A stretch of 64,000 bases of DNA, from NCBI GenBank assembly GCA_963922205.1, contig CAWUHX010000040.1, forward strand, positions 241,001 through 305,000, given 5' to 3'. The first letter of the stretch is position 1. Each line of letters opens with the position of its first letter. This document shows positions 43,825 through 55,600 of this stretch, piece by piece. The stretch comes from Romanomermis culicivorax. Taxonomy: Eukaryota > Nematoda > Enoplea > Mermithida > Mermithidae. The position numbers and the translations under genes were made by a program. The notes beneath the pieces are model-generated. The model did no database searches. It was not told where the DNA came from and saw nothing but the letters and a program-made list of their open reading frames with translations.

Positions 43825-44378
43825 TTGTGTTTGTGACCAGTGTTATATTTTAAGATGAGTCGGGGCTTTGAGTCTCGGGCAGGATTGGGATTCCAGGGTT
43901 CGTCCTTGATGTACGTATTTCCCATGTCCATGCTTACCTGATTAACTTAATCAATTGTACTTCAACCCGACAATAATAACCTTACCAATCAAGGAAGAGG
44001 TACTTCCTTAATTGTCTCCCAAATTTAATGGATATAAGAAAGGAAATCCCTTTCTTCAAATTTATTCACGCAATGAAAACTCACTTACTCACAAACAAGA
44101 GGGGGCGAGAATACAAACGATTCACTCCCACACACTGGGAAGAAAAACAAGCAAAGACATGCATGCGGGGAGGCAGCGAGTATGGAAAAATAACTAATTT
44201 GGCACACATTATAGAAACACAACAATAATGCACATGGAGAGAGCCAGTGCACGCCTACCAAGGTGTGCTACAGTAAGACAACTGTTGATGGTCCGCGTAG
44301 CTCATTCCACTTCGTACCTGCGGGCCTCATGCGGGGACTGACAAAATATGAGAAAATCGGTGTAAACACACTACAACA
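43825..44378 (-). repeat. Repeat family H, copy 2, with AATTTG target duplication
   Basis: 554 bp, flanked by AATTTG at 43819-43824 and 44379-44384, inserted in the subterminal repeats of the hAT element. On the minus strand it starts TGTTGTAGTGTGTTTACACC and ends CTGGTCACAAACACAA. Size, TG start and 6-bp duplication suggest a solo LTR, but the right end is not a clear CA. Confidence 0.65.
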
Positions 44379-44413
44379 AATTTGGGTACCCGGTGTGAAG
44401 CTCTATTTATGAT

Positions 44414-44889
44414 GATAGATTTTTGTTTGTCAGTGAATGAATGTACTTCATGAAAGTTTCATGGGAGGGAGGAAAAAGAGTTCCATGCTGTAGTGTGTTT
44501 CCAATGATGTGGCTCTTTTTCGCCCAACAGTGAATGTTAAAATCAAAATTACAATGGAACGGCTACAGTCGACGATTCATAGTAATTGCAGTGATACATT
44601 TGGGTAGATAAATAGGGCAAGTGCTCCCTTTATTCACATCTCTGTTTTCTTGCTCAGTAAACCTGCACACTCAGGCGGGAAGTAAAATTGATCTCAAAAC
44701 AGTAATACTCAACACATATTACTGCTTTACTCAACTTTTTGATTTTATTTACTTTTAAAAGCAGGTAACATTTAGCTTCAGGTTCAAAAGTTATTACACA
44801 TATTTCTGCTAGTTGTGTGCCGCTATGCTATACAATTGGTGATGTCACATTGACATTGTGAAATTATTTTTTCTATTGCTCTACATCAG
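44414..44889. other. Intergenic, nothing recognised
   Basis: AT-rich; no exon or repeat partner. Confidence 0.4.
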
Positions 44890-45355
44890 CTTTTGGCGTA
44901 TCAACATGGTGAACATGTTTGGGTCATCAACTGTGATTCAAATAGTTTGCTAGGATTTCCAGCATCTGGGATTCCAAGGAGATTTATTGCCAGGTTTGCA
45001 TGCAAGCCAAAGAGCCATTTATACTGCCATTTTCAGAAGGAATGCAACAGAACAGATTGTCAACAGCTGGAAACATCAAAGCCATTTTCTGAACCTTTTT
45101 GGTCATTCATGCCCCCTTGCTTAAAGCTTTCCGAATGACCACCCTCTTACATCAAGTCTTTCTTGCAGGCATACCGGTATGTCCAAAAGGCTGTCTGGAT
45201 GTGCTACCTCTTGGTCCCGCTGCCGGCAGATCGACAAATCAGCATACCCTTGACTTTGGTGGTGTACCCCCGAATCCACTTTGAAATGCACCAGGGCCAA
45301 GGGTCTTTAGTTGCCTACCTTCCCATGACCTTTTGTTTCCGACCTTGTGATTGAT
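44890..45355 (+). other. Possible coding fragment of unknown family
   Basis: An 81-codon frame (44893-45138) with Cys-rich text (FACKPKSHLYCHFQKEC) follows an ACATCAG that could be an acceptor. A second stretch begins after TTTCTTGCAG at 45171, where both GIPVCPKGCLDVLPLGPAAG and AYRYVQKAVWMCYLLVPLPA read open. No family is recognised; it may be an exon pair or a retroelement remnant. Confidence 0.2.
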
Positions 45356-45589
45356 GCCAGAGACAGAACATATATCTGTCTATCTCTTTCCAGTTGCCTG
45401 TTTTGCCATGAAGTCTTCACCACCTTTCCAATGCTACCTTCACCAAAATTTTCTATAAATTTCTAAATAATTTACAAATTATGTACGTTAGTATACAAAT
45501 ATCACAAGAAAAATTAAAAATTCCAGCCTCATTAATTGAGCAAAAAAAAAGAAAAAATAAGAAGGGATTTAACCGAGATTAAGTGAGCA

Positions 45590-46960
45590 TAGTTTCTACA
45601 TGGAAATAGAATTTTACACATTGAAGCTTTGGACGTACTTTGTACAAGAATGAAGATTTCTAGGGTTGAAGCTTTGAGTGTACTATTGACATGGAAATAG
45701 AATTTTACACATCCAAGCTCTGGGCAGACTTTCTACATGAATGAAGAATTCTAGGGTTGACGCTTCCAGTGTACTTTCTGCATAGGTAGAATTTTTCCCA
45801 TTGAAACTTTGGGCGCTCTTTCAACATATATGTAGAATTCTAGGATTGACCCTCCAAGCATACTTACTACACAGAAAAGGGATTTTGAACATTGGAGCTT
45901 TGGGTGCACTTTCTACATGAATGTAGAATTCTAATATTGAGGCTTCAAGCATATTTTCTACATAGAAATAGAATTTTACACATTGGGGCATTGGGAATAC
46001 GTTCTACATGAATGTAGAATTGTTGGATTGACGCCTTGAGCATACTTTCTACATGCAAATAGAATTTTACTTGTTGGAGCTTTGGGCGTACTTTGTGCAT
46101 GAATGTAGAATTCTATAATTGATGCTTCGAGCATAATTTCTACATGGAAATAGAATTCACATGTTGAAGCTTTGGGCATGCTTCCTACATGAATGGGGAA
46201 TTCTAAGGTTGATGCTTCAAGCCTACTTTCTGCATGGAAGTAGAATTTTACACATAGAAACTTTGGGTGTTTTTTATACATGAACGTATAATTCTAGGAT
46301 TGACACCCTGAGCATACTTTCTACATGGAAATAGAAGTTTACACATTGAAGCTTTGGGCATACTTTTTACATGAAAGAAGAATTCTGGGGTTGAAGCTTC
46401 AAGTGTATTTTCTACATGGAGGTAGACTTTTACACATTGAACCTTTGGGTGCACTTTCTATTTGAATGTAGATTTCTAGGATTTATTGTTTGAGCATACT
46501 TGCTCCATGGATGAAGAATTCTAAGGTTGAAGCTACAAGCATACTTTCTATGTGGAAAAAGAATTTAACACATTGAAGCTCTCAGCACACTTTCTACGTG
46601 AATGTAGAATTCTAGGATTGATGCTCTGAGAGTACTTTCTGCATGGAAATAGAATTTTACATGTTGAAGCTTTGGGCATACCTTCTACTTGAATGAACAA
46701 TTCTATGGTTTAAGCCTACTTTCGACAGAGAAATAGAATTCTACACAATGAAGCTTTGGGCATACTTTTTACATGGATGAAGAAATCTAGGGTGGAAGCT
46801 TCAAGTGTGCTTTCTACATGGAAGTAGAATGTTACACATTGAACTTTTGGGTGCACTTTCTACATCCCCTAGCATGCAGTTAAGGAGGTATAAATTGATG
46901 CCCATCTTTTGTATCTGCATATCTTTTGAGAGCCTCCTCTACAGGCCCATATAGCTGAAT
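45590..46960 (-). repeat. Repeat family D, long array with head module
   Basis: About 15 units of ~88-90 bp, each made of two half-units: TCTACATGGAAATAGAATTTTACACATTGAAGC-type and TCTACATGAATGTAGAATTCTAGGATTGA-type. The right end (46860-46960) is the D head: CATGCAGTTAAGGAGGTATA, TTGATGCCCATCTTTTGTAT and TACAGGCCCATATAG. This is the longest copy of the family in the window. Confidence 0.9.
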
Positions 46961-46974
46961 CAATATGCAAAACA

Positions 46975-47150
46975 ACATGGTTTATATACTATCATGAAAA
47001 TTTGCAAAAAATTCTAGAATATCGTCAAACAAACAGAATTTTATAGAATACATGGCAGTTTCTTTAACTTTCCAGGAGAATGCAGTACATGAAATGTACC
47101 TGCACATCATATTACATGATCATACTGTAAGATGTATACCAGATCAAAAA
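46975..47150 (-). repeat. Repeat family I, copy 3
   Basis: AACTTTCCAGGAGAATGCAG, TACATGAAATGTACCTGCAC and ATCATACTGTAAGATGTAT. Confidence 0.7.
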
Positions 47151-47850
47151 AATTTATTCATAAACTTTCATTTCATTATGTCGCCATGAAGTAAGTGATA
47201 TTACTTCACATAAAAAATAGACTTGGAAAATTTAACAAATTCAATGTATGACAATAGAACGCATTTGCTGACAAATCAATAATCTGACAGTGTACATTTC
47301 TTGGTCGATAGTTCATCATTTTTAAAACGATATATTGTGGCGCCATTCACAGTAAGACTGCACAAATTGACTAAAAAGTAGAAAAAGAGCATGTCATAAA
47401 AATTGATGGTGAAGATTCTGATGACAGCTACACTGTAAGCTATCTAAAATTGGTTGCATTAATTATGTACTGTTGCATCAGAAAACAAATGAAGAATAAT
47501 CAAATAATATGAAAATAGAATAATACAAAAATATAATAGAATAATACAAAAAAATAATAGAATAATACAAAAATATAATTAAAAAAATAATTTAAAATAT
47601 AATACAAAGAATTATAATACAGAAAATAATAATATAAAAAATTATAATATAACACATAATAAAATAAAAAAATTTAATAGTATAAAAAACACAAATAATA
47701 TGATAAAAAATGAAAGTAATATAATCCATGATATTAAAATCCAAGTCACTCTCTGTCTATTTGTCACAAAACACAGAACAAAACGACCTTAGCATCATAT
47801 TGTAAATATCCTGTCCATTAAGTATACCTACAGTAGGACGCCATATGTTA
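47151..47850. other. AT-rich intergenic, low complexity
   Basis: Includes AATAATACAAAAATATAATAG-type low-complexity sequence at 47510-47720. No gene seen. Confidence 0.45.
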
Positions 47851-49560
47851 TACCACGGGCCTGTGTCTGATAACATGGGCTATGACATTGGCCTCACAAA
47901 ATTTTTTTCCATTTTTCGACATTATAAAATACTGACATACTATAAAATAGGCATATGTTATAACATAAAAAAATTATCCATTTTTGGACATGTTATAATG
48001 TACTGACATGTTATAACATTGACCTATGTGATAACATATGTCATGTTAAAACATATGGCACGCTATAACAAGGGTATGGTACAACAGAGAGTATGTTGTA
48101 AAATAGTGCATGTCATAACATGGGGTATGCTATAACATGGTGTATGTTATAACATGATGAGCTATGTCATAACCTGGGTTATGTTATCACACAATGTATT
48201 TTATAGCAGGACCTGTGTTGAAGCATATAAAAAGATGCTTTTTTACACCAAAGACATATGCCATAACATGGGCACATGATGCAACATTCCACCATGTTAT
48301 AACATGTGCTTATTCTATAACGTATTGAAATATTTTTTTTCAAAATATTATATTCTGGAAGCCATATGTTCTAATACCACCTTGTGCTCTCAAGTATGAA
48401 AAAAAAAATTCAAAAAAATTTCTTTTCAAAGCTATATGTTATATTATAGTCTAAATCACAGGAAAAAAATTTTTTTCAAAGACTTTTACATTCGAAGAGA
48501 TGTATATTATGACATAGCCTCATGGTATAACATTTTCCTATGTTAGATCATAGGCACATGCTATAACATAGCCTCAAGTTATGGCAGAGGCTGATTATAT
48601 AATGCAGGAAAAAACACTCTCAGAAAATTCTCCATGTCGAAGCCATATTTTATAACGCAGCCTTATGCTATAACAAAATTCTGAGTCATAACATGGGATA
48701 TTTTGAAACATGAGATATGTTATAAGATGAGATATGTTATAGGATAAGATATGTTATAGCATGAGATATGCAAAAACATGGCATGTGTTAACATTCAAAA
48801 ATGTGAGCATTACAATATAATTATTTACACTATGTTACAACATAGGCCACGTTATAGCATAACTTATGTTATTACACATCTCATGTTATAGCCTACCCTA
48901 GTCTATCTCATGCTATAATATATATCATGTTATAACCTATCCTGTATCAATGTATTCTATGCTATAAAGTAAATATATCATGTTATAACATAATCCAATG
49001 TACAACATGTGCACTTTCATTGCATGTGTTGCATGTAGCTGACTTTTTAATATTGCATTTCTTCCATACACTAAAGATGGAAAAAACTCTCGCAGGAAAT
49101 TCTCCACGTCGAAGGGATATTTTGTAACACAGCCTTATGCTATAACATAGATCTGAGCCATAACATGGGATATTTTAAAACATGAGATATGTTATATGAT
49201 GGAATATGTTATAACTGGGAATAAGTTGTAGCATGATATATGCCAAAACATGGTATTTGCTAACATTCTAGAATATGAGCATTATATATATATTACCATT
49301 TACACTATGTTATAACATACATTATGTTACAACATACCATAGATTATTACATATCTCATGTTATAACATATGGTAAGCTATAATATATCTCGTGTTATAA
49401 CATATATCATGTTATAACCTATCCCACATCAATGTACTCCAGGTTATAAAATAAATATGTCATGTTATAATATAATCCAATGTATAACATATGCAATTTC
49501 GTGGCATATGTTGCATGTAGCTAACTTTTTGTAAACGTGTTTTTTCTGTAGACTAAAGAT
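47850..49560. repeat. TTATAACAT palindrome field 1
   Basis: Dozens of copies of ATGTTATAACATG and close variants (CTATAACATGG, GTTATAACATA) are spaced irregularly every 15-30 bp. A larger ~475 bp unit is superimposed: AAAAAACTCTC...TTCTCCA(C/T)GTCGAAG at about 48610 and 49083, with a third start at 49560. Confidence 0.9.
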
Positions 49561-49594
49561 AGAAAAAACTCTACTTGGCCTACGCACCACACAA

Positions 49595-49686
49595 TTATGT
49601 GTTACCTGGTGGATCCAGTGGTTTGCCGTTTGGTAGTGAACATCTATCCATATGTTTGTTGCAATACTGCATTTGTATCGTTTCAT
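49595..49686 (-). CDS. Micro-exon gene, terminal exon
   Basis: Acceptor TTTTTCTTTAG; encodes ETIQMQYCNKHMDRCSLPNG, KPLDPPGNT and TAA at 49595-49597. A CAG/GTAACA donor-like site lies just before the stop, so splicing to a further exon cannot be excluded. Confidence 0.7.
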
Positions 49687-52600
49687 CTAAAGAAAAAGTA
49701 GAATAAAACGTTACAACATTTATCATCAGACTTTTTTGGAATTTTACTTCCGTATTTAATACTAGGGGCATATTTGCGTAAATTTTCCATAGTAACCAGT
49801 TGACCGCTAAATATGTCGCTCTTGTGGTCGCAGGCTATACAATCTGAAAAATTTGAAAAAAACAGTAGAATATTTAATAATTGTGGAAAGTGGTCGACTA
49901 CTTTCAAGTGATTCGCATGGCTGGTGCACCAGAAAAAAATACTTGGTAAGGGGTTTGAACCCAGAAACCACATGTCGGGAATGCACTTAGGGTAGCAGGC
50001 ATCCCATCCATGCAAATTGTGAAAGTGGCGAAAAGGCGTCATTATTCTCACAATTTCTATGTGTATTGTGCAAGTCGCCCATCGACCATAATTTTGTTAT
50101 TGTCTTTTTACGTCAGTAAAGTAGGGCCCCCAATCGTTGTTTACTTATTGATTATACATATTGCCCCTTCAGTGGTGTATTGGGCCACATATATTCTGCT
50201 ACAGCAGGGTCTCACATTCCCAACTTTTATCAGAGCCATTGGATAAGGTTCTCTGGACTACTCTGGTAGTTTTTCAGGTGTAAGCTGTTGGATTTCAGTT
50301 GCTGTATAGCGACTGAAGGTTGTGTTTAGGTCTGCTGAAGAACTGTTGCGCTGTATCTGGCTTTACCAATAAGAAGCTCATTTGAGTGACCTATGGTAGC
50401 AAGTTTGATACAAGCCAATAGACTCTTTAGTCATATTGCTGACATCCTCGGATCTAAGAAGAGACCTCTAAACATAAGACACAAGTTAGGAAATGGATAT
50501 GCTGACCAAGGCGCAATAGTACTTGTTGTACATACTGCGTGATGAATGATTTTCGAGAATGTCATGTGTCCATGCTCAAAACCGAGCTTGAACAAACAGG
50601 CTTACCACAAGAATCCCATGGTGATGATTAAAATATATGCATTGCCCTATTCTAAAAATGCCATTACTAGAGGCACGCATGACTTACATTCAAAAGTCTC
50701 CACTAAACCATTACATCTGAAAACGCTGTTGCCATCCACATAGATATCATACGCTTCAGCAGGATTGTTACAAATGATGTTTTTGTAGGCTGGAACATTT
50801 GTTGAACGATCTAAAAATACAAAAAAATAAATGTTCAAAGTTAAATTTAATTGTGAATAAATGATAACTGAATTTAATTAATAAAATTATGTTGAATTTT
50901 GAAAATTAAATTGAATTAAGTTATATTATATTAAATTAAATTAATTAAATTAAATTAAATTAAATTAAATTAAATTGAATTAAATTAAATTAAATTAAAT
51001 TAAATTAAATTAAATTAAATTAAATTAAATTAAATTAAATTAAATTAATTAAATTAAATTAAATCAAATTAAATTAAATTAAATTATTAAATTAAATTAA
51101 ATTAAATTAAATTAAATTAAATTAAATTAAATTAAATTAAATTAAATTAAATTAAACTAAATAAAATTAAATTGAATTAAATTAAATTAAATTAAATTAA
51201 ATTAAATTAAATTAAATTAAATTAAATTAAATTAAATTAAATTAAATTAAATTAAATTAAATTAAATTAAATTAAATTAAATTAAATTAAATTAAATTAA
51301 ATTAAATTAAATTAAATTAAATTAAATTAAATTAAATTAAATTAATTAAATTAAATTAAATTAAATTAAATTAAATTAAATTAAATTAAATTAAATTAAA
51401 TTAAATTAAATTAAATTAAATTAAATTAAATTAAATTAAATTAAATTAAATTAAATTAAATTAAATTAAATTAAATTAAATTAAATTAAATTAAATTAAA
51501 TTGAATTAAAATTAAATTAAATAAATTAAATTGAACTAATTTAAATTAAAATGACTAAGTTAAACTAAATTTAATTGGAGTAAATTCAATTGAAGTTAAT
51601 TGGATTAAAGTAAACAATTAAATTTCAGTAAATTGAATTAAAATAAATTTAATTGAAGTTAAATGGATTAAAGTAAACAATTGAATTTCGGTAAATTGAA
51701 TTGAAATAAATTAAATTGAACTAAATTTAAGTAAATTAAATTGAATTAAATTGAATTAAGTTAAATCGAATGAACTAAATTAAATTAAACTAAGATGAAC
51801 TAAACTAAGTTAAATTGAACTAAATCAATTTGAACTAAATAGGAAATAAACAAAAAAAATGATAATAAATTAAATTGAAGTAAATTAAATTGAAGTAAAT
51901 TAAATTAAACTAGATTAAATTGAACTAAATTAAATTAAACTAAATAAAATTGAAGTAAATTCACCATCACCTGCAATCCATGCATTAGGCAAATGTCAGG
52001 AATAATATATTGGCACAGCAGAATAAACGGAATACTCACTTTAGAGATAGCTTTGTGTTAAATAGAACAGTGACCTGGTGTACCCATAATTAGACCTTTT
52101 CTCAAAAATTACAGTAACAATCAAGATAAAAATTTGAAAAAAGGAAAATACTGCATACACATGGTGATATACCTTAAAATCTTATTTGGTAATGAAACAC
52201 TCCAACTTTGAGAAATCACGAAAATTTGATACCCATGGTTTTAATAGCTCAAAACAGACTATATGTAATATTTTTAATTACTCACCAGTTTGTACCACCC
52301 ATCTATTTGGCAAAGCTTCTCGATTGTTTTGCGACTGATCTAAGGTACATAATAGTATTAAACATAGGATTTAGTATTTCACTAGATATTGGGGCTCATG
52401 ATGCTCACATTTATAGAGAACTTTTATTTGCTATAATATATTTTATAACATGCAAAATATGTTATAACAGTGATCTATGTCATAACATGCAGAAAAAGTA
52501 TTTCTTTTAAAATTTTACATATGGGAGCCAAATATTATGTTCTCATAACTTATTCTTATTCTTAATCAGGCTGCTATATTTTGTTCACATATGCTAATAC

Positions 52601-55600
52601 CTGGTATATGTTACTACATGGGATATGTTATAACATAAGGTATGTTATAAAATACATAACCTTTAAATTTTGGTAAGTTATTATGCATGACATGTTATAA
52701 CATGTGACCTGTTATAAGGTTGGATATGTTATAACATATATCCTTTGATGTGGTTAATGCTATGATGCGGGACTTTGCTTACATGGGATATGTTATAAGT
52801 ACACTATGTTATAAAACACCCGACATTGTAACATACCTCCCCGGGTTATAACATACCCTGTGTCCTAACATACCTCCTACACTGTGTGACAACATATCCT
52901 GTGCTATAACATAGTTCCCCATATAGTTACATAATCGGTGTTATACTATCCTCCTATGTCATAACATACCCAGTGTTATAACAAACTCTATGTTGTAACA
53001 CAGACAATGTTATGACATACTATGTGTTATACCATACCCTATGTTATAACTTGCACTATGTTTCAACATTTAACTTTGAATATTTTATAACTTTGTATAT
53101 CTTATAACATTGTACATGTTATAACATAATCTATATCATGACCTGAGATATGTTATAAAATAGAACTTTGTTATAACATGGGACTATGTTTTAAATTGTC
53201 TTTAATATAACCTTATAACTAATAACATACCAAAAAGTCAGAACTTCAATCAATAAAAATCACTGAAAATCAATCACTCAAAATTAGAACATGGACTATG
53301 TTATAACTTGACTTTGATATAAAGTTAAAAGAAATAACAACAAAAAATCAGGAAAGTTTTTTTGTATGGCTCAAATTATAACATATGGTGTTATACTGTT
53401 GGTTTATATTATGTACAAGATGATTATACATTGCTCTTTGTGATGCTGAGCTGAGTCATTTATATTCTTTTAAAGAGGTATATCCCATAATATGCTATAT
53501 AATTATAGTGTTGTGAAGCGCACACGCAGAAAGGGACTCTTGAATTCTAATATCATATAAGTTTATGAAGGAATCATGAGTTTTCTCTGAAGTTTGTTTC
53601 ATTAAGCATATGTATAGCATTGTTGGGACAACCTTATCCCACTGCTGAAGGCTTCAGTAAAAATTAGACTTGGTCTGGAACTTGAATCTGGAACCTTGCA
53701 ACTACCGTGCACACACTTCAACCATTAGAGCAATAGGAAGGATGCTCTGAAATTCCAATAATCCATAGTTCAGGTGCTTACTGTGACTGCTCTCAACATT
53801 ATTCTGTTCTTGGCCTCATGCAGGAACATTTTAAGGTGACCATATAACTTTATCGGAAAAACATAAATTGGGCATAATCTGATCTAATGGCTAACTTGGA
53901 ATTTCTTATGTTTGGTAAAGGTATTTTGATCTGACATACATATCCCTTGCTGATAATGAAACTTTGCACTCACCATCGCGCTGCATCCACCAGTTTGGCA
54001 CAGTTTCACCATTGTTTTGTGGTCGATCTGGAATTATTAAAAAGATGCTTACTGCTTGTGAAAATGATAGTCTAGAGCATTGGTTACCGTGTGTTGCAGT
54101 TTCCTCCTGTTTTTGGACTTTTCAGTAGCCCCTAGTAGTTTTTCATGGTATTCCATTTTGATGCATGGGAAGGATTGTCTGAAGACATGGCGTTTACTTA
54201 GTGAGAAACCAGGTTTGTTTTGTTATTTAGAAACTGATGTACTATGATTTAGTAACTAAGTTTTCTTGCACTTTTGTTACATCATGTATGTAATTCTATA
54301 ATGATTGATTAGTTCTTACCATAAAATATTTGAAAATATTCTTTTTATCCATGCTTAAGTATATGAACTGATTTGTCAGAGGGTCAAATCCTTTGACTTT
54401 TGGTCCTCTATTATCATTCTTTTTATTCCCAAAGTTCTTTATTGTTAAGGCAGGTCCACTTTTCAATAGGTAAACAAATATGTCAAAACGGTTTGTGTTT
54501 TACTATTTTCGGCCCAAAATAAATGGATGGAAAGTTTTGCATAGTATTTTTTTGTTGATGTTTAGCGTCATTTGCCATTTTTATTCATTGTCGTTTTATT
54601 TTTAATTGGAAGGATGTCGCCCGGGATGTCAAGTCACATTTTGTGTAGGTGTTTACGGTGTCCATAGCTGACGACATAATGTCTCTAGAGTTCCCAATCT
54701 TTTGGAGTTTACCCTTGAACACCAGCACTCTTCATGCCTTGAGTTAGGTTCATTTCCTTCTACTGGTTTTGGTATCTTTGGTCTGTGGACTCGGACCCAT
54801 TTCCTACAGTTCATTCTTGTGTGTGCGACTTTTGTACTGTTTCATCCTGTCAGCATTGTGTTTTGCGTTGCATTGGCCCTAACCTGTATATTTATGTTTT
54901 TCTACCAAATATAACCTTTGTTTCCTACTTTTGGCTACTATCCTTCTCAGTTACTCTGGCTCTGCTTAGTCCAGTTAGTGGTACGGTAAGAACCAGGTCA
55001 GGAGTTTCCCACAAACTGGAGGAGAGTTTCCAGGGTATTTGAGCCAGCTAATTGCACAGATTTATAGCTCAAAAACGAGAACAGACCACTCTTTTTTTAT
55101 CCAATTTTCGTTTTGGAATTTACTATACTAATGTCATAAATTTGGATAAATACTCACTGTAAACTGCATTATTTTTCAGTGTTCCACATTGTGTATTGTT
55201 CATTGTTTTGTTATTCTCTTTTATATTATCCAAATAAAGTAAGCTAAATTGTTTTCCTGCTTTTCATTAAACATTTGCTTTATGGAGACCTGCTATTAAT
55301 ACTTGGATATAACAGGATAATGGGAACCACAAAATCAATGTCTTCTTTGGGGATAATTATGAGGTGATTGAATAACTTTGTTAGTAAGCTATAGTGTAGA
55401 TGTAGACACGTTTTTACTTGTACTCCAAATTATCCATTCAATGTTTTGCAACATCATTTTGTGCAAATAATTGCTTTTTTGACAAACTCATATTTTTGTA
55501 TTTTAGTGTCCTAATAAGGCTTACTTGGAATTTCTTATGCTTGGTAAAAGATTTTTGATCAGCTAATAATGAAAGTTTTCACTCACCATTGCTGGACATC

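Larger units (their letters stand above)
41713..44413. mobile_element. hAT-type non-autonomous element with 8-bp target duplication
   Basis: The element spans 41721-44405 (2685 bp). Both ends read TAGAGCTTCACA inward (12 bp terminal inverted repeat; YAGRG start as in hAT elements), flanked by an exact TTTATGAT duplication at 41713-41720 and 44406-44413. Subterminal regions on both sides are built from ACCCGGGTA/GGTACCTGGGTA units (41750-41815 and 43730-43822, 44381-44392), typical of hAT subterminal repeats. The interior holds a tandem of family B, a nested hAT-like element and a family H copy. No transposase was recognised. Confidence 0.88.

Noticed and set aside
47850-49560. CRISPR array
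   Set aside because: Repeats are short, degenerate, irregularly spaced palindromes without constant spacers, in a eukaryotic context.
50688-50810. Chitin-binding (CBM14) or fibrinogen-like domain in the Cys exon
   Set aside because: Cysteine spacing across the three last exons (18, 9, 2, 35, 6) does not fit CBM14, and the fibrinogen-like resemblance of the YDIYVDG segment is too weak to name.
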